Shown one piece after another: positions 8,122-14,434 of a DNA stretch of 14,434 nt. The notes beneath the pieces are model-generated. The model did no database searches and had not been told where the DNA came from. It worked only from the letters and a program-made list of their open reading frames with translations. How positions within the stretch are numbered: position 1 is the stretch's first letter; each line of letters begins with the position of its first letter. The translations under genes and the position numbers were made by a program. Origin of the DNA: Euzebyaceae bacterium (lineage in GTDB: Bacteria; Actinomycetota; Nitriliruptoria; Euzebyales; Egibacteraceae); the NCBI GenBank assembly GCA_013696915.1, contig JACCXR010000033.1:1-14434 (forward strand), written 5' to 3'.

Positions 8122-10065
8122 GTGACCGATCGCCCCCCGCTGCCCTACGGCTCCTGGCCGTCGCCGATCACGCCGGAGATGATGGCCACGAGCGGCGTCG
8201 GGATCGGACAGGTCGCCTTCGACGGCGAGGACGTGCTCTGGGCGGAGACCCGCCCGGCCGAGCAGGGCCGCACCGTGCTGGTGCGCCGGCGGCGCGACGG
8301 GACCACCACCGACGTCACCCCGGCCGGCTTCTACGTCCGCACCACCGTGCACGAGTACGGGGGTGGGGCGGCGCTCGTCCGGGACGGCCTGGTCGTCTTC
8401 TCAAACTTCGCCGACCAGCGGCTGTACCGCCAGGACCGCGACGGTCCACCGGTCCCCATCACCCCGGAGCCGGCGACGGCCCGGGGGGACCGCTACGCCG
8501 ACGCCGACCTCGCCCCCGACGGGCGCCGGCTCTACTGCGTGCGGGAGCGCCACACCGGCGAGAGCGAGCCCGTGAACGCGGTCGTCGTGCTGCCGGTCGA
8601 CGGGTCGACCGAGCCCGTCGAGGTGGCCGCCGGCCACGACTTCTGCGCCGCCCCCCGGGTCAGCCCCGACGGCCGGCGGCTGGCGTGGCTGACGTGGGAC
8701 CACCCCCGGATGCCGTGGGACGGCACGGAGCTCTGGGTCGCCGGCATCGCGGGGGACGGCACGCTCGAGGCACCCAGGCTGGTTGCCGGCGGACCGGCCG
8801 AGTCGGTGTCCGCGCCCGCCTGGTCCCCCGACGGCGTCTTGCACTTCGTCGCCGACCCGACCGGCTGGTGGAACCTCTACCGGCTCGACCCGGGCGGGCC
8901 GGTGAACCTCACGCCGGTCGACGCGGAGCTCGCCGGCCCCCAGTGGGTCTTCGGGATGTCGCCGTACACCTTCCTCGCTGACGGCCGCATCGCGTGCCTG
9001 GCGATGCACGACGGCCTGCACCGCGTCGGGCTGGTCGAACCCGGTGCCGAGCCCGCGTGGCTTGACCTGCCGTGGACCGCCTTCCCCGGGTGGTCGCTGG
9101 CCGGCGACGGCCGCCGGCTGCTGTTCGCCGCCGCCTCGCCGACGGTCCCGACCGCCGTCGCGGTCCACGACCCGGCCACCGGCGGCGGGGAGGTGCTCCG
9201 CCGGTCCCTGTCGGTCGACGTCGACCCGGAATTCGTCTCGGTCGCCGAGCCGATCCGCTTCCCGACGGGCCAGGGCCTCGACGCCCACGCCCTGTACTAC
9301 CGCCCCGTGAACCGCGACGTCGGGCCGCCGGAGGGTGGGCTGCCGCCCCTGCTGGTCTACAGCCACGGCGGGCCCACAGCGCAGGCGCTCGGCGGGTTCG
9401 CCCTCGCCGTGCAGTTCTGGACCACGCGCGGGTTCGCGGTGGTGGACGTCAACTACGGCGGTTCGACCGGGTACGGGCGCGCGTACCGCGAGCGGCTACA
9501 GGGCCAGTGGGGGCTGGTCGACACCTCGGATTGCGCGAACGCCGCCCGGTGGCTCGTGCAGAGGGGCGACGCCGACCCGGCGCGGCTGGCGATCCGCGGC
9601 GGCAGCGCCGGCGGCTGGACCACGCTGTGCGCCCTGACCTTCACCGACGCCTTCGCGGCGGGCGCCAGCTACTACGGGGTGGCCGACGCCGCCGCGCTCG
9701 CCGCGGACACCCACAAGTTCGAGTCCCGCTACCTCGACGGCCTCATCGGGCCGTGGCCGGAGGCGCGCGAGCGCTACGCGGAGCGCTCGCCGGTCCACCA
9801 CACCGAGCGGCTGTCCTGCCCGCTGATCGTCTTCCAGGGGCTCGAGGACGCCGTCGTTCCGCCGTCGCAGGCGGAGCGGATGGTGGCGGCGCTGCGGGCG
9901 AAGGGGCTGCCGCACGCCTACCTCGCGTTCGAGGGCGAGCAGCACGGCTTCCGCAAGGCCGAGACGATCATCCGCTGCCAGCAGGCGGAGCTGTCCTTCT
10001 ACGCGCAGGTCTTCGGTTTCACCCCGGCCGGCGACATCGAACCGGTCGCGCTGGTCACCGCGTGA
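8122..10065 (+). CDS. S9 family peptidase (prolyl oligopeptidase / acylaminoacyl-peptidase-like)
   Basis: This 647 aa cytoplasmic serine peptidase has an N-terminal beta-propeller of about 390 residues with repeated strands such as APDGRRLYC, SPDGRRLAW and SPDGVLHF. The alpha/beta hydrolase domain follows. The catalytic triad is Ser495 in GGSAGG, Asp576 in GLEDAVVP and His608 in GEQHGF; the oxyanion-side motif is YSHGGPTA. The family removes residues or acyl-amino acids from small peptides. GTG 8122 is chosen for the strong AAGGAGGA 7 bases upstream and the family-like start VTDRPPLPYGSWPSPIT. A longer in-frame reading from ATG 8017 runs through repeat copy 2 and is unlikely. No signal peptide is present. 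It converges on the small coiled-coil gene with a 30-base gap. Confidence 0.95.
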   Translation: MTDRPPLPYGSWPSPITPEMMATSGVGIGQVAFDGEDVLWAETRPAEQGRTVLVRRRRDGTTTDVTPAGFYVRTTVHEYGGGAALVRDGLVVFSNFADQRLYRQDRDGPPVPITPEPATARGDRYADADLAPDGRRLYCVRERHTGESEPVNAVVVLPVDGSTEPVEVAAGHDFCAAPRVSPDGRRLAWLTWDHPRMPWDGTELWVAGIAGDGTLEAPRLVAGGPAESVSAPAWSPDGVLHFVADPTGWWNLYRLDPGGPVNLTPVDAELAGPQWVFGMSPYTFLADGRIACLAMHDGLHRVGLVEPGAEPAWLDLPWTAFPGWSLAGDGRRLLFAAASPTVPTAVAVHDPATGGGEVLRRSLSVDVDPEFVSVAEPIRFPTGQGLDAHALYYRPVNRDVGPPEGGLPPLLVYSHGGPTAQALGGFALAVQFWTTRGFAVVDVNYGGSTGYGRAYRERLQGQWGLVDTSDCANAARWLVQRGDADPARLAIRGGSAGGWTTLCALTFTDAFAAGASYYGVADAAALAADTHKFESRYLDGLIGPWPEARERYAERSPVHHTERLSCPLIVFQGLEDAVVPPSQAERMVAALRAKGLPHAYLAFEGEQHGFRKAETIIRCQQAELSFYAQVFGFTPAGDIEPVALVTA

Positions 10066-10095
10066 GCCCCGCCTTTCGTCAACCCTCTGCCGCTG

Positions 10096-10494
10096 CTACC
10101 CCTGGAACCTCGCGAGCGTCACGGCCAGCACTGCGATCGACAGGATCGTGCCGACGAGCGCGAACAGGACCATCCGGGTCTGGGTCGTCATGGCCGCCAC
10201 CAACTCGCCGCGGAACTCGGCGCGCAGGCCCTCACCCATGGCGTGCCGCCCGGCGCGCTCCTGCGCGAAGCCGGCGACCATCTCTGTCCGCAGCGCAGCC
10301 ATCTCGGCGCGGATGCCCTCGAAGCCCGCATGCATCTCACGCCGCAGCGACCCGAGCTCGTCGCGCACGAACGACTTGGTCGCCAGCTCCTCGGCCTCGT
10401 GCCGCGGCAGCTGCGCCATCATGTCGCCCTCCTCGCCGAGTGCGCCCCGCAGCTTGGCCGCCAGCCGGGCACGATCCCTCTCGCTGATCGCCAT
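10096..10494 (-). CDS. Small coiled-coil protein with C-terminal membrane anchor, unknown function
   Basis: I do not recognise a named function for this 132 aa protein. Residues about 1-45 are charged and helical. Residues about 45-105 show heptad-like repeats (SLRREMHAGFEGIRAEM, ALRTEMVAGFAQERAGR) that predict a coiled coil. One hydrophobic helix follows (MVLFALVGTILSIAVLAVTLA, with a short RFQG tail), so it is probably membrane-anchored with the coiled coil in the cytoplasm. The layout resembles DUF1640/CCDC90-like proteins. ATG 10494 is chosen for GGGGAGG 6 bases upstream. It lies downstream of the iron-repressor gene on the same strand, separated by 133 bases that contain repeat copy 3. 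Confidence 0.8.
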   Translation of the reverse strand: MAISERDRARLAAKLRGALGEEGDMMAQLPRHEAEELATKSFVRDELGSLRREMHAGFEGIRAEMAALRTEMVAGFAQERAGRHAMGEGLRAEFRGELVAAMTTQTRMVLFALVGTILSIAVLAVTLARFQG

Positions 10495-10577
10495 GATGCA
10501 CCTCCCCGCCGGACCGAGCAACGGACCGCACCGTAGCGCCTGCGGCAGCTCACGCGGGCCGTTGTCCACACGCTTCA

Positions 10578-10624
10578 GCCACCACCGAGGTCATGAGAAT
10601 CGCCCCCGCAAGCTCTGGGGATTC
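10578..10624 (-). repeat. Dispersed structured repeat, copy 3 (short form)
   Basis: On the minus strand this begins GAATCCCC just after the repressor stop codon (TGA at 10630-10628) and runs through GGCGATTCTCATGACC to GGTGGTGGC. The hairpin arms GAATC and GATTC are kept, while the loop region (AGAGCTTGCGGG) differs from copies 1 and 2. The second hairpin and the CCCATG/CATGG ends are missing. Its 3' core matches the other copies at nearly every position. Confidence 0.75.
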
Positions 10625-10627
10625 GCG

Positions 10628-11293
10628 TCAGGCGGCGGGGGCCACGTAGACGTGCGCGGCCGCGTCGTCGTCGATCTTGACCGACGTCCCATCGACGTCG
10701 ACCACGACGTGGCCGGCGTCGAGCCGCAGTGCCGCGGTGGTGCCGGGCCGGATCCCGTGCTCGCGCAGGTAGCGCATCGCGTCGACGTCGACCTGGAGCT
10801 GCTCGGAGATCCGGCGGATCGTCGCCATCCCGCCGGTCCGGGCCGCGCGGGCCATGGAGACGAGGTGCTCCTCCGGCGCGGCGGTCGGCATTCCCGGGAT
10901 CGGGTTGCCGTGCGGGCACGTCGTCGGAGAGCCCAGCAGCTCGACCAGCCGGCGCTCGACCGCATCGGAGATGACGTGTTCCCACCGGCACGCCTCGTTG
11001 TGGACCTGCTCCCACTCCAGGCCGATGACCTCGGTGAGCAGAAGCTCCGCCAGACGGTGCTTGCGCATGACGCCGATCGCGAGCTCCCGGCCGTGATCTG
11101 TCAGCTCCAGCGTGCGGTCGGCGGCGATGCGCAGCAGGCCCTCGTGCTCGAGCCGGGCGACCGTCTCACTGACCGCCGGCGCCGACAGCGCCAGGCGCTC
11201 GACCAGGCGGGCCCGGATCGGGACGATGCCCTCCTCCTCGAGCTCCCAGACGGTCCGCAGGTACATCTCCGTGGCGTCGATCAGAGGTGTCAT
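10628..11293 (-). CDS. ideR: Iron-dependent transcriptional repressor, DtxR/IdeR type
   Basis: This 221 aa metal-sensing repressor would bind DNA when loaded with Fe2+ and silence iron-uptake genes. It has an N-terminal winged helix (about 1-64, recognition helix SAPAVSETVARLEHEGL), a dimerisation domain (about 65-140) and a C-terminal SH3-like FeoA domain (about 150-221). The metal ligands fall at the same numbers as in C. diphtheriae DtxR: Met10, His79, Glu83, His98, Cys102, Glu105 and His106. Glu164/Gln167 match the SH3-domain ligand pair. Cys102 favours an iron sensor over MntR. ATG 11293 follows GGAGG at 7 bases. It is divergent from the DsbA-fold gene. Confidence 0.92.
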   Translation of the reverse strand: MTPLIDATEMYLRTVWELEEEGIVPIRARLVERLALSAPAVSETVARLEHEGLLRIAADRTLELTDHGRELAIGVMRKHRLAELLLTEVIGLEWEQVHNEACRWEHVISDAVERRLVELLGSPTTCPHGNPIPGMPTAAPEEHLVSMARAARTGGMATIRRISEQLQVDVDAMRYLREHGIRPGTTAALRLDAGHVVVDVDGTSVKIDDDAAAHVYVAPAA

Positions 11294-11316
11294 GGGCCCT
11301 CCTCCAGGCGGCCCCA

Positions 11317-11345
11317 ACTGTAGCCCACGATGAGAACCCCTCTCA
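11317..11345 (-). promoter_or_regulatory. Candidate iron-repressor promoter and operator
   Basis: On the minus strand TACAGT (11322-11317) fits a -10 hexamer 24 bases before the repressor ATG. The palindrome TGAGAACCCCTCTCA (11331-11345) lies 8 bases upstream of it, covering the -35 region. A repressor bound there could block its own promoter and affect the divergent gene. The palindrome does not closely match the known 19-base DtxR/IdeR iron box, so the operator call is tentative. Confidence 0.35.
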
Positions 11346-11384
11346 GCCCGCGGGCACGCCACGTTTCCCGTGGAGGTCTCGGGA

Positions 11385-11390
11385 TAGTGT
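11385..11390 (+). promoter_or_regulatory. Possible -10 hexamer for a leaderless DsbA-fold transcript
   Basis: TAGTGT lies 6 bases before GTG 11397, with no Shine-Dalgarno between, the spacing expected for leaderless transcription. No convincing -35 is seen. Confidence 0.35.
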
Positions 11391-11396
11391 GAGCGG

Positions 11397-11948
11397 GTGT
11401 CTCCCCTCACGGCGATCTACCTCGACTTCCAGGACCGGTTCTGCTACCGGGCCTGGCGCTGGCTGAGCCTGCTGCCGGAGCGCGGCTCGGTGGAGATCCG
11501 GCCATACTCCGTGGACGCCGGACGCTCGTGGGACCGCACCGGCGGGTCGTGGGGCCTGGAACTGCTCGCGCTGGGGGAACTCGCCCGCGAGACGGGCCGG
11601 TCGGCGCACGAGGCGCTCGTCGATGCGGCCTTCGCGGCGGTGCACGACTCGGCAGTGGAGGAGACGGCGGCGGAGGCATGGCTCGCGATCGGGGCGGCCG
11701 GGGGCTTGGACCTCGACACCTTCACCGCCGACAGCGAGCGCTGGCGGGCCGAGGTCGGCCTGTGGCACGCGGAGGCCGAGGACGAGCTCGGCGTCCGCGG
11801 CGTTCCCACCCTGGTGTTCGGGGAGGCGCACGCGCTGTACGTGCGCCTCGAGGAGGAGATCACCGAGGCGGAGGCCGGCCAGCGCCTGCTCGCCGACCTC
11901 GCCGACCTCGCCGAACAGCCCGTCGAACTCATCCGGCGCACGGCCTGA
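11397..11948 (+). CDS. DsbA/FrnE-like thioredoxin-fold protein with degenerate active site
   Basis: This 183 aa protein has the DsbA-type fold: a first strand (AIYLDF), a long helical insertion (about 50-125) and the cis-proline loop GVRGVPTLVF with Pro137. Relatives carry CPWC after the first strand, as in DPVCPWCYRAW. Here the matching segment is DFQDRFCYRAW, so the nucleophilic first cysteine is Asp13 and only Cys16 remains. Ordinary disulfide exchange is therefore unlikely. A glutathione/mycothiol-S-transferase-like or isomerase role, as in HCCA isomerases that use Ser there, is possible but unproven. No signal peptide is present, so it is cytoplasmic. GTG 11397 is chosen by family length and the TAGTGT 6 bases upstream. 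Confidence 0.85.
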   Translation: MSPLTAIYLDFQDRFCYRAWRWLSLLPERGSVEIRPYSVDAGRSWDRTGGSWGLELLALGELARETGRSAHEALVDAAFAAVHDSAVEETAAEAWLAIGAAGGLDLDTFTADSERWRAEVGLWHAEAEDELGVRGVPTLVFGEAHALYVRLEEEITEAEAGQRLLADLADLAEQPVELIRRTA

Positions 11949-11959
11949 CGCGTCGCCGG

Positions 11960-11965
11960 TAGGCT
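11960..11965 (+). promoter_or_regulatory. Possible -10 hexamer for a leaderless prfB transcript
   Basis: TAGGCT lies 6 bases before ATG 11972. There is no Shine-Dalgarno in the gap, so translation of prfB probably begins on a leaderless or very short-leadered mRNA. Read-through from the upstream gene, which ends 23 bases before this ATG, is also possible. Confidence 0.35.
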
Positions 11966-11971
11966 TGGGCG

Positions 11972-13103
11972 ATGGCCACCGACCACCGCCCGATGCTCGC
12001 CGACTACGCCGCGAAGCTCGCCGAAGTCAAGGAGTACCTTTGACCTCGACGTCAAGCGCCGGCGTCTGACGGAGCTCCAGCAGCAGGCGTCGGCACCGGA
12101 CCTGTGGGACGACGCCTCCCGCGCGCAGGCGGTCATGGCCGAGATGTCCGCCGCCGAGGACGACCTGCGGGTGTTCGACGGGTTCGCCGCCCGCCTCGAG
12201 GACCTCGAGGTCCTCGCCGAGCTGGCCCGCGACGAGGACGACGAGGCCACGGCCGCCGAGGTGGGACGGGACATCGAGGGGCTGCGCAGGGACTTCGGCG
12301 AGCTCGAGACCCGGGTGCTGCTCTCCGGGGAGTACGACGGCCGCGACGCGGTCGTGACCGTCCACGCCGGTGCGGGCGGCACGGACTCGCAGGACTGGGC
12401 CGAGACGCTGCTGCGCATGCTCCTGCGGTGGTCGGAGCGCCGCGGCTTCAAGGTGGACCTCCACGACGAGCAGGAGGGGGAGGAGGCCGGCATCCGCTCC
12501 GCCACCTTCACCGTCCACGGCCCGCGGGCGTACGGGCTCCTGCACGGCGAGCGCGGGGTGCACCGGCTCGTGCGCATCAGCCCCTTCGACTCGCAGTCGC
12601 GACGGCACACCGCCTTCGCCAGCGTGGACGTCGTCCCGGTGCTCGAGGACCTCGACGACGTCATCGAGATCCCGGACGACGACCTGCGGATCGACGTCTT
12701 CCGCTCCTCCGGCCCCGGGGGCCAGGGCGTGAACACGACCGACTCGGCGGTGCGGCTGACCCACCTGCCCACCGGCATCGTCCTGAGCTCCCAGAACGAG
12801 CGCAGCCAGCTGCAGAACAAGGCGACGGCGATGGTGCTGCTGAAGGCGAAGCTCGCCGAGTTGGAACGGCAGAAGCGCGACGCCGAGCTGTCCGCCGTCC
12901 GCGGTGAGCAGCGGGACGTCGCCTGGGGCAGCCAGATCCGCTCGTACGTGCTGCACCCGTACCAGATGGTGAAGGACCACCGCACGGCGGAGGAGACGGG
13001 CAACACGGCGGCCGTGCTCGACGGCGACATCGACGACTTCATCGCCGCCTACCTCCAGTGGAAGGCGCGCGGGGGCATGGCCGCGCCGGACGGCGACGCG
13101 TAG
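11972..13103 (+). CDS. prfB: Peptide chain release factor 2, made by programmed +1 frameshift
   Basis: RF2 recognises UGA and UAA stop codons and triggers peptide release on the ribosome. The reading is in two parts: 11972-12040 in the first frame (MATDHRPMLADYAAKLAEVK, then EYL), an in-frame TGA at 12041-12043, then 12042-13103 after a +1 shift (starting DLDVKRRRL), 376 aa in all. The anticodon-like tripeptide SPF is at 203-205 (RISPFDSQS) and the catalytic GGQ at 249-251 (SGPGGQGVNTT), almost the same numbers as in E. coli RF2. Without the shift a gene finder reports only a truncated product from an internal ATG such as 12135. Regulation is by RF2 level through the TGA. A small membrane-protein gene follows 20 bases downstream. 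Confidence 0.96.
12029..12043 (+). promoter_or_regulatory. prfB: Programmed +1 frameshift signal in prfB
   Basis: AAGGAG (12029-12034), a 3-base spacer TAC, the slip codon CTT (12038-12040) and TGA followed by C make the classical RF2 autoregulation site. The internal Shine-Dalgarno pairs with 16S rRNA while the ribosome pauses at UGA, and the peptidyl-tRNA slips from CUU to UUU. When RF2 is scarce the shift occurs and more RF2 is made. Confidence 0.95.
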
Positions 13104-13123
13104 CCACGGGCGGGAGGGCTGAC

Positions 13124-13489
13124 GTGCAGGACGAGCTGGTCTGGGACGACGAACTGTGGGAGCGCGTCTGGGAGCGCACGCTCGACCCGGTCGAGCGGCA
13201 CCATCTCGCGCTCGCGGTCTGGCGCCGCCGGATGCCTGACGATCCCTTCGAGGCCGTCATCGCGCCCGAGCTCGCCCGCCGGTGGCGCCGGCACGCGTGC
13301 ACCCTGGCGGTCGTCTACGGGCTGTGGACGCTGTTCTGGGGGCTGCTCGCGCTCGACGACTTCCGGGCCAACAGCGGATTTTCGGCCCTGCTCTCGCCGG
13401 CGTGTGCCGCCGTGGGGCTGACCGCGATCGGCCTGTGCATGGCGTTTCGCCGGCGTCTGCGGTCCTTCGCCAGGCGCGGCCGGCCCTGA
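13124..13489 (+). CDS. Small two-helix membrane protein, unknown function
   Basis: I do not recognise this 121 aa protein. The N-terminal 65 residues are charged and rich in Trp, Arg and Glu (DELWERVWERTLDPVERHH). Two hydrophobic helices follow, at about 66-88 (TLAVVYGLWTLFWGLLAL) and about 92-113 (ALLSPACAAVGLTAIGLCM), ending in a basic tail (FRRRLRSFARRGRP). This suggests an inner-membrane hairpin with both termini in the cytoplasm. GTG 13124 is chosen for GGGAGGG 5-6 bases upstream. It starts 20 bases after prfB on the same strand and is probably co-transcribed with it. Confidence 0.75.
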   Translation: MQDELVWDDELWERVWERTLDPVERHHLALAVWRRRMPDDPFEAVIAPELARRWRRHACTLAVVYGLWTLFWGLLALDDFRANSGFSALLSPACAAVGLTAIGLCMAFRRRLRSFARRGRP

Positions 13490-13490
13490 C

Positions 13491-13504
13491 CCGGCGGCTG
13501 CCGG
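13491..13504. terminator. Weak hairpin between convergent genes
   Basis: CCGGC GGCT GCCGG forms a 5-base-pair hairpin just after the stop of the 13124-13489 gene, in the 31-base gap before the convergent Uma2 gene. There is no T-tract, so a terminator role is only a possibility. Confidence 0.25.
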
Positions 13505-13520
13505 CTCCCACCGGACCTCG

Positions 13521-14075
13521 TCAGTCGCCGAGCAGCTCGTCGCGGCGGAAGCGCAGTTCCGGCCAACCGTCGAGCTGCCACCGCGCCGTCGGGCCGCCGT
13601 GGTCCTCGCCGTCGATCCGGCACCACCAGCCCTGCCGCTGCCGGGGATCGAGGTAGGCGCGGCGCGTCACACCGAACTGGGCGTACACACCGTCCTTGCG
13701 GACCAGGTCGTGGTCGGCGTCGTCGCTGAGGATCTCCAGGATCGCCCGGGGCGCCACCTGGAACGCGCCGTAGCGGTCGGCGGGCTCGTCGCCGCGGCGG
13801 TAGACGGCCACGTCGGGACGGATCTTGCCGCGCGGCGACATCCACCAGGTGTCGATGCGGACGATGGACCCGGGCGGGCAGGCGGTCGCGAACAGCAGGT
13901 GCAGCCGCTGCATGATGAGCTGGTGGAGGTTGCCCACGGCCGACTCCCCGGTGGCATGGAGGGCTCCGTCGATGACCTCCAACCGCCCGAGTTCGGGGCG
14001 CTCGTTCTCGAGGGCCTCCAGATCCGCGAGGGTGTAGTCGGCGAGCCCGGTGATCATGCGGTGGACGCTGGCCAT
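13521..14075 (-). CDS. Uma2 family protein (DUF820, PD-(D/E)XK nuclease fold)
   Basis: This 184 aa protein has the Uma2/DUF820 pattern. The N-terminal Y-T-L-x-D-L-E-A-L-E start and RLEVIDGALH are present. HQLIMQRLHLLF follows, then the putative metal site PD at 87-88 (KIRPDVAVYR), Glu114 in LEILSDD, and Lys127 in DLVRKDGVYAQFGV. These residues correspond to a PD-(D/E)XK nuclease core, though the family's cellular role is unclear. The usual EYW-VDP strand is altered here to RAYLDPRQR. ATG 14075 has GAGG 7 bases upstream. It stands alone, convergent with the small membrane protein and divergent from dodecin (147-base gap). No toxin-like partner is adjacent. Confidence 0.9.
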   Translation of the reverse strand: MASVHRMITGLADYTLADLEALENERPELGRLEVIDGALHATGESAVGNLHQLIMQRLHLLFATACPPGSIVRIDTWWMSPRGKIRPDVAVYRRGDEPADRYGAFQVAPRAILEILSDDADHDLVRKDGVYAQFGVTRRAYLDPRQRQGWWCRIDGEDHGGPTARWQLDGWPELRFRRDELLGD

Positions 14076-14181
14076 TGCGGCACCTCGGAGCGGGCAACTC
14101 CTCGCCCGCGCTGTGGACTACTCCGTGCCCGCCAGCGTACCCATCCGGGCACCCCGCCGGCGCGCCGCCGCCTCCGGCCGG

Positions 14182-14187
14182 TAGGGT
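14182..14187 (+). promoter_or_regulatory. Possible -10 hexamer for dodecin
   Basis: TAGGGT stands 35 bases before the dodecin ATG, and GAGAGGG supplies a ribosome binding site between them. This is a conventional leader, unlike the leaderless candidates elsewhere in the window. No clear -35 is seen. Confidence 0.3.
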
Positions 14188-14222
14188 CGCGCCGACAGCA
14201 CCACTGACGAGAGGGCGCGTGC

Positions 14223-14432
14223 ATGGCCGACAACACCTACGTGATCAGCGAGGTCGTGGGGACCTCACCCGACAGCCTCCACCAGGCGATCCGCAACGGC
14301 ATCGCAAAGGCCTCCGAGACGATCCGCAACCTCGACTGGTTCGAGGTCTCCTCGATCCGCGGTCACATCGTCGACGGCGCAGAGGTCGGGCACTTCCAGG
14401 TGACGATGAAGCTCGGTTTCCGGCTGGACTAG
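14223..14432 (+). CDS. Dodecin, flavin-binding protein
   Basis: This complete 69 aa dodecin is a small cytoplasmic protein that assembles into a dodecamer and binds flavins in stacked pairs, serving as flavin storage or buffer. The single strand-helix-strand-strand fold is visible: TYVISEVVGTSPDSLHQAI, ASETIRNLDWFEV with the flavin-stacking Trp39, then SIRGHIVDGAEVGHFQVTMK and LGFRL. Gln59 matches the conserved flavin-contacting Gln. The length and pattern match actinobacterial dodecins. ATG 14223 has AGAGGG at 6-7 bases. The stop is 2 bases from the window end, so any downstream partner is out of view. Confidence 0.95.
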   Translation: MADNTYVISEVVGTSPDSLHQAIRNGIAKASETIRNLDWFEVSSIRGHIVDGAEVGHFQVTMKLGFRLD

Positions 14433-14434
14433 CC

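Noticed and set aside
9072..10487. Plus-strand frame of 471 codons overlapping the S9 peptidase
   Set aside because: It is an out-of-frame Arg/Ala/Gly-rich shadow, and the catalytic domain is clearly encoded in the other frame.
10628..11293. The metal repressor as a manganese sensor (MntR)
   Set aside because: The ligand set has Cys102 and Met10 at exact DtxR positions and a C-terminal SH3 domain, which MntR lacks.
11444..13042. Minus-strand frame of 532 codons rich in Ser and Arg
   Set aside because: It is antisense to the DsbA-fold gene and prfB, is low in complexity and has no motif.
12135..13103. RF2 starting at internal ATG 12135
   Set aside because: It would lose the first 54 residues, and the upstream coding plus classical frameshift signal explains the full-length protein.
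13521..14432. A defence or toxin-antitoxin unit built on the Uma2 nuclease-fold gene
   Set aside because: The flanking genes are a membrane protein of unknown type and a dodecin on the opposite strand. No antitoxin or partner gene adjoins, and Uma2 proteins are common single genes.

Overview
The window is a compact, very GC-rich chromosomal segment with GTG starts at roughly half the genes, 4-base GTGA gene overlaps, TANNNT-type -10 hexamers and an actinobacterial-style dodecin and DtxR/IdeR regulator. This points to an actinobacterium, perhaps an early-branching lineage rather than Streptomyces or Mycobacterium, because prfB still carries the programmed frameshift. The lineage is an inference; there is no rRNA or other marker here to fix it. 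No tRNA, rRNA, CRISPR array, transposase, prophage or plasmid gene was found. No gene-free stretch exceeds about 207 bases.

Layout. (a) 32-2255, plus strand: a translationally coupled trio of alpha/beta hydrolase (its 5' end looks damaged), EamA/DMT-type permease and DUF1684 protein. (b) 2265-5788, minus strand: a four-gene quaternary-amine (glycine betaine/choline type) ABC importer in the order ATPase with CBS domains, permease, permease, lipoprotein binding protein. (c) 5996-7914, minus strand: ACT-domain malic enzyme overlapping a Nudix hydrolase by 4 bases. (d) 8122-10065, plus strand: S9 prolyl-oligopeptidase-family peptidase. (e) 10096-11293, minus strand: a DtxR/IdeR-type iron repressor followed by a small coiled-coil protein with a C-terminal membrane helix. 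(f) 11397-13489, plus strand: DsbA-fold protein with a degenerate active site, prfB (release factor 2, made through a +1 frameshift at 12038-12043) and a small two-helix membrane protein. (g) 13521-14075, minus strand: Uma2-family protein. (h) 14223-14432, plus strand: dodecin.

The genes are mostly housekeeping and physiology: osmolyte uptake, malate metabolism, iron sensing, translation termination and flavin buffering. They do not form one obvious new pathway. The feature that gene annotation does not explain is a dispersed intergenic repeat of about 50-85 bases. It has two nearly full copies (5921-6002 minus, 8014-8100 plus) and one shorter copy (10578-10624 minus). Each contains a conserved hairpin followed by a conserved 27-base core. 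The two long copies end in inverted CCCATG/CATGG sequences and contain a second hairpin. All three copies share the transcription direction of the next gene downstream. It could be a small nonautonomous mobile element, a structured RNA or a terminator/attenuator family; the sequence alone does not decide.
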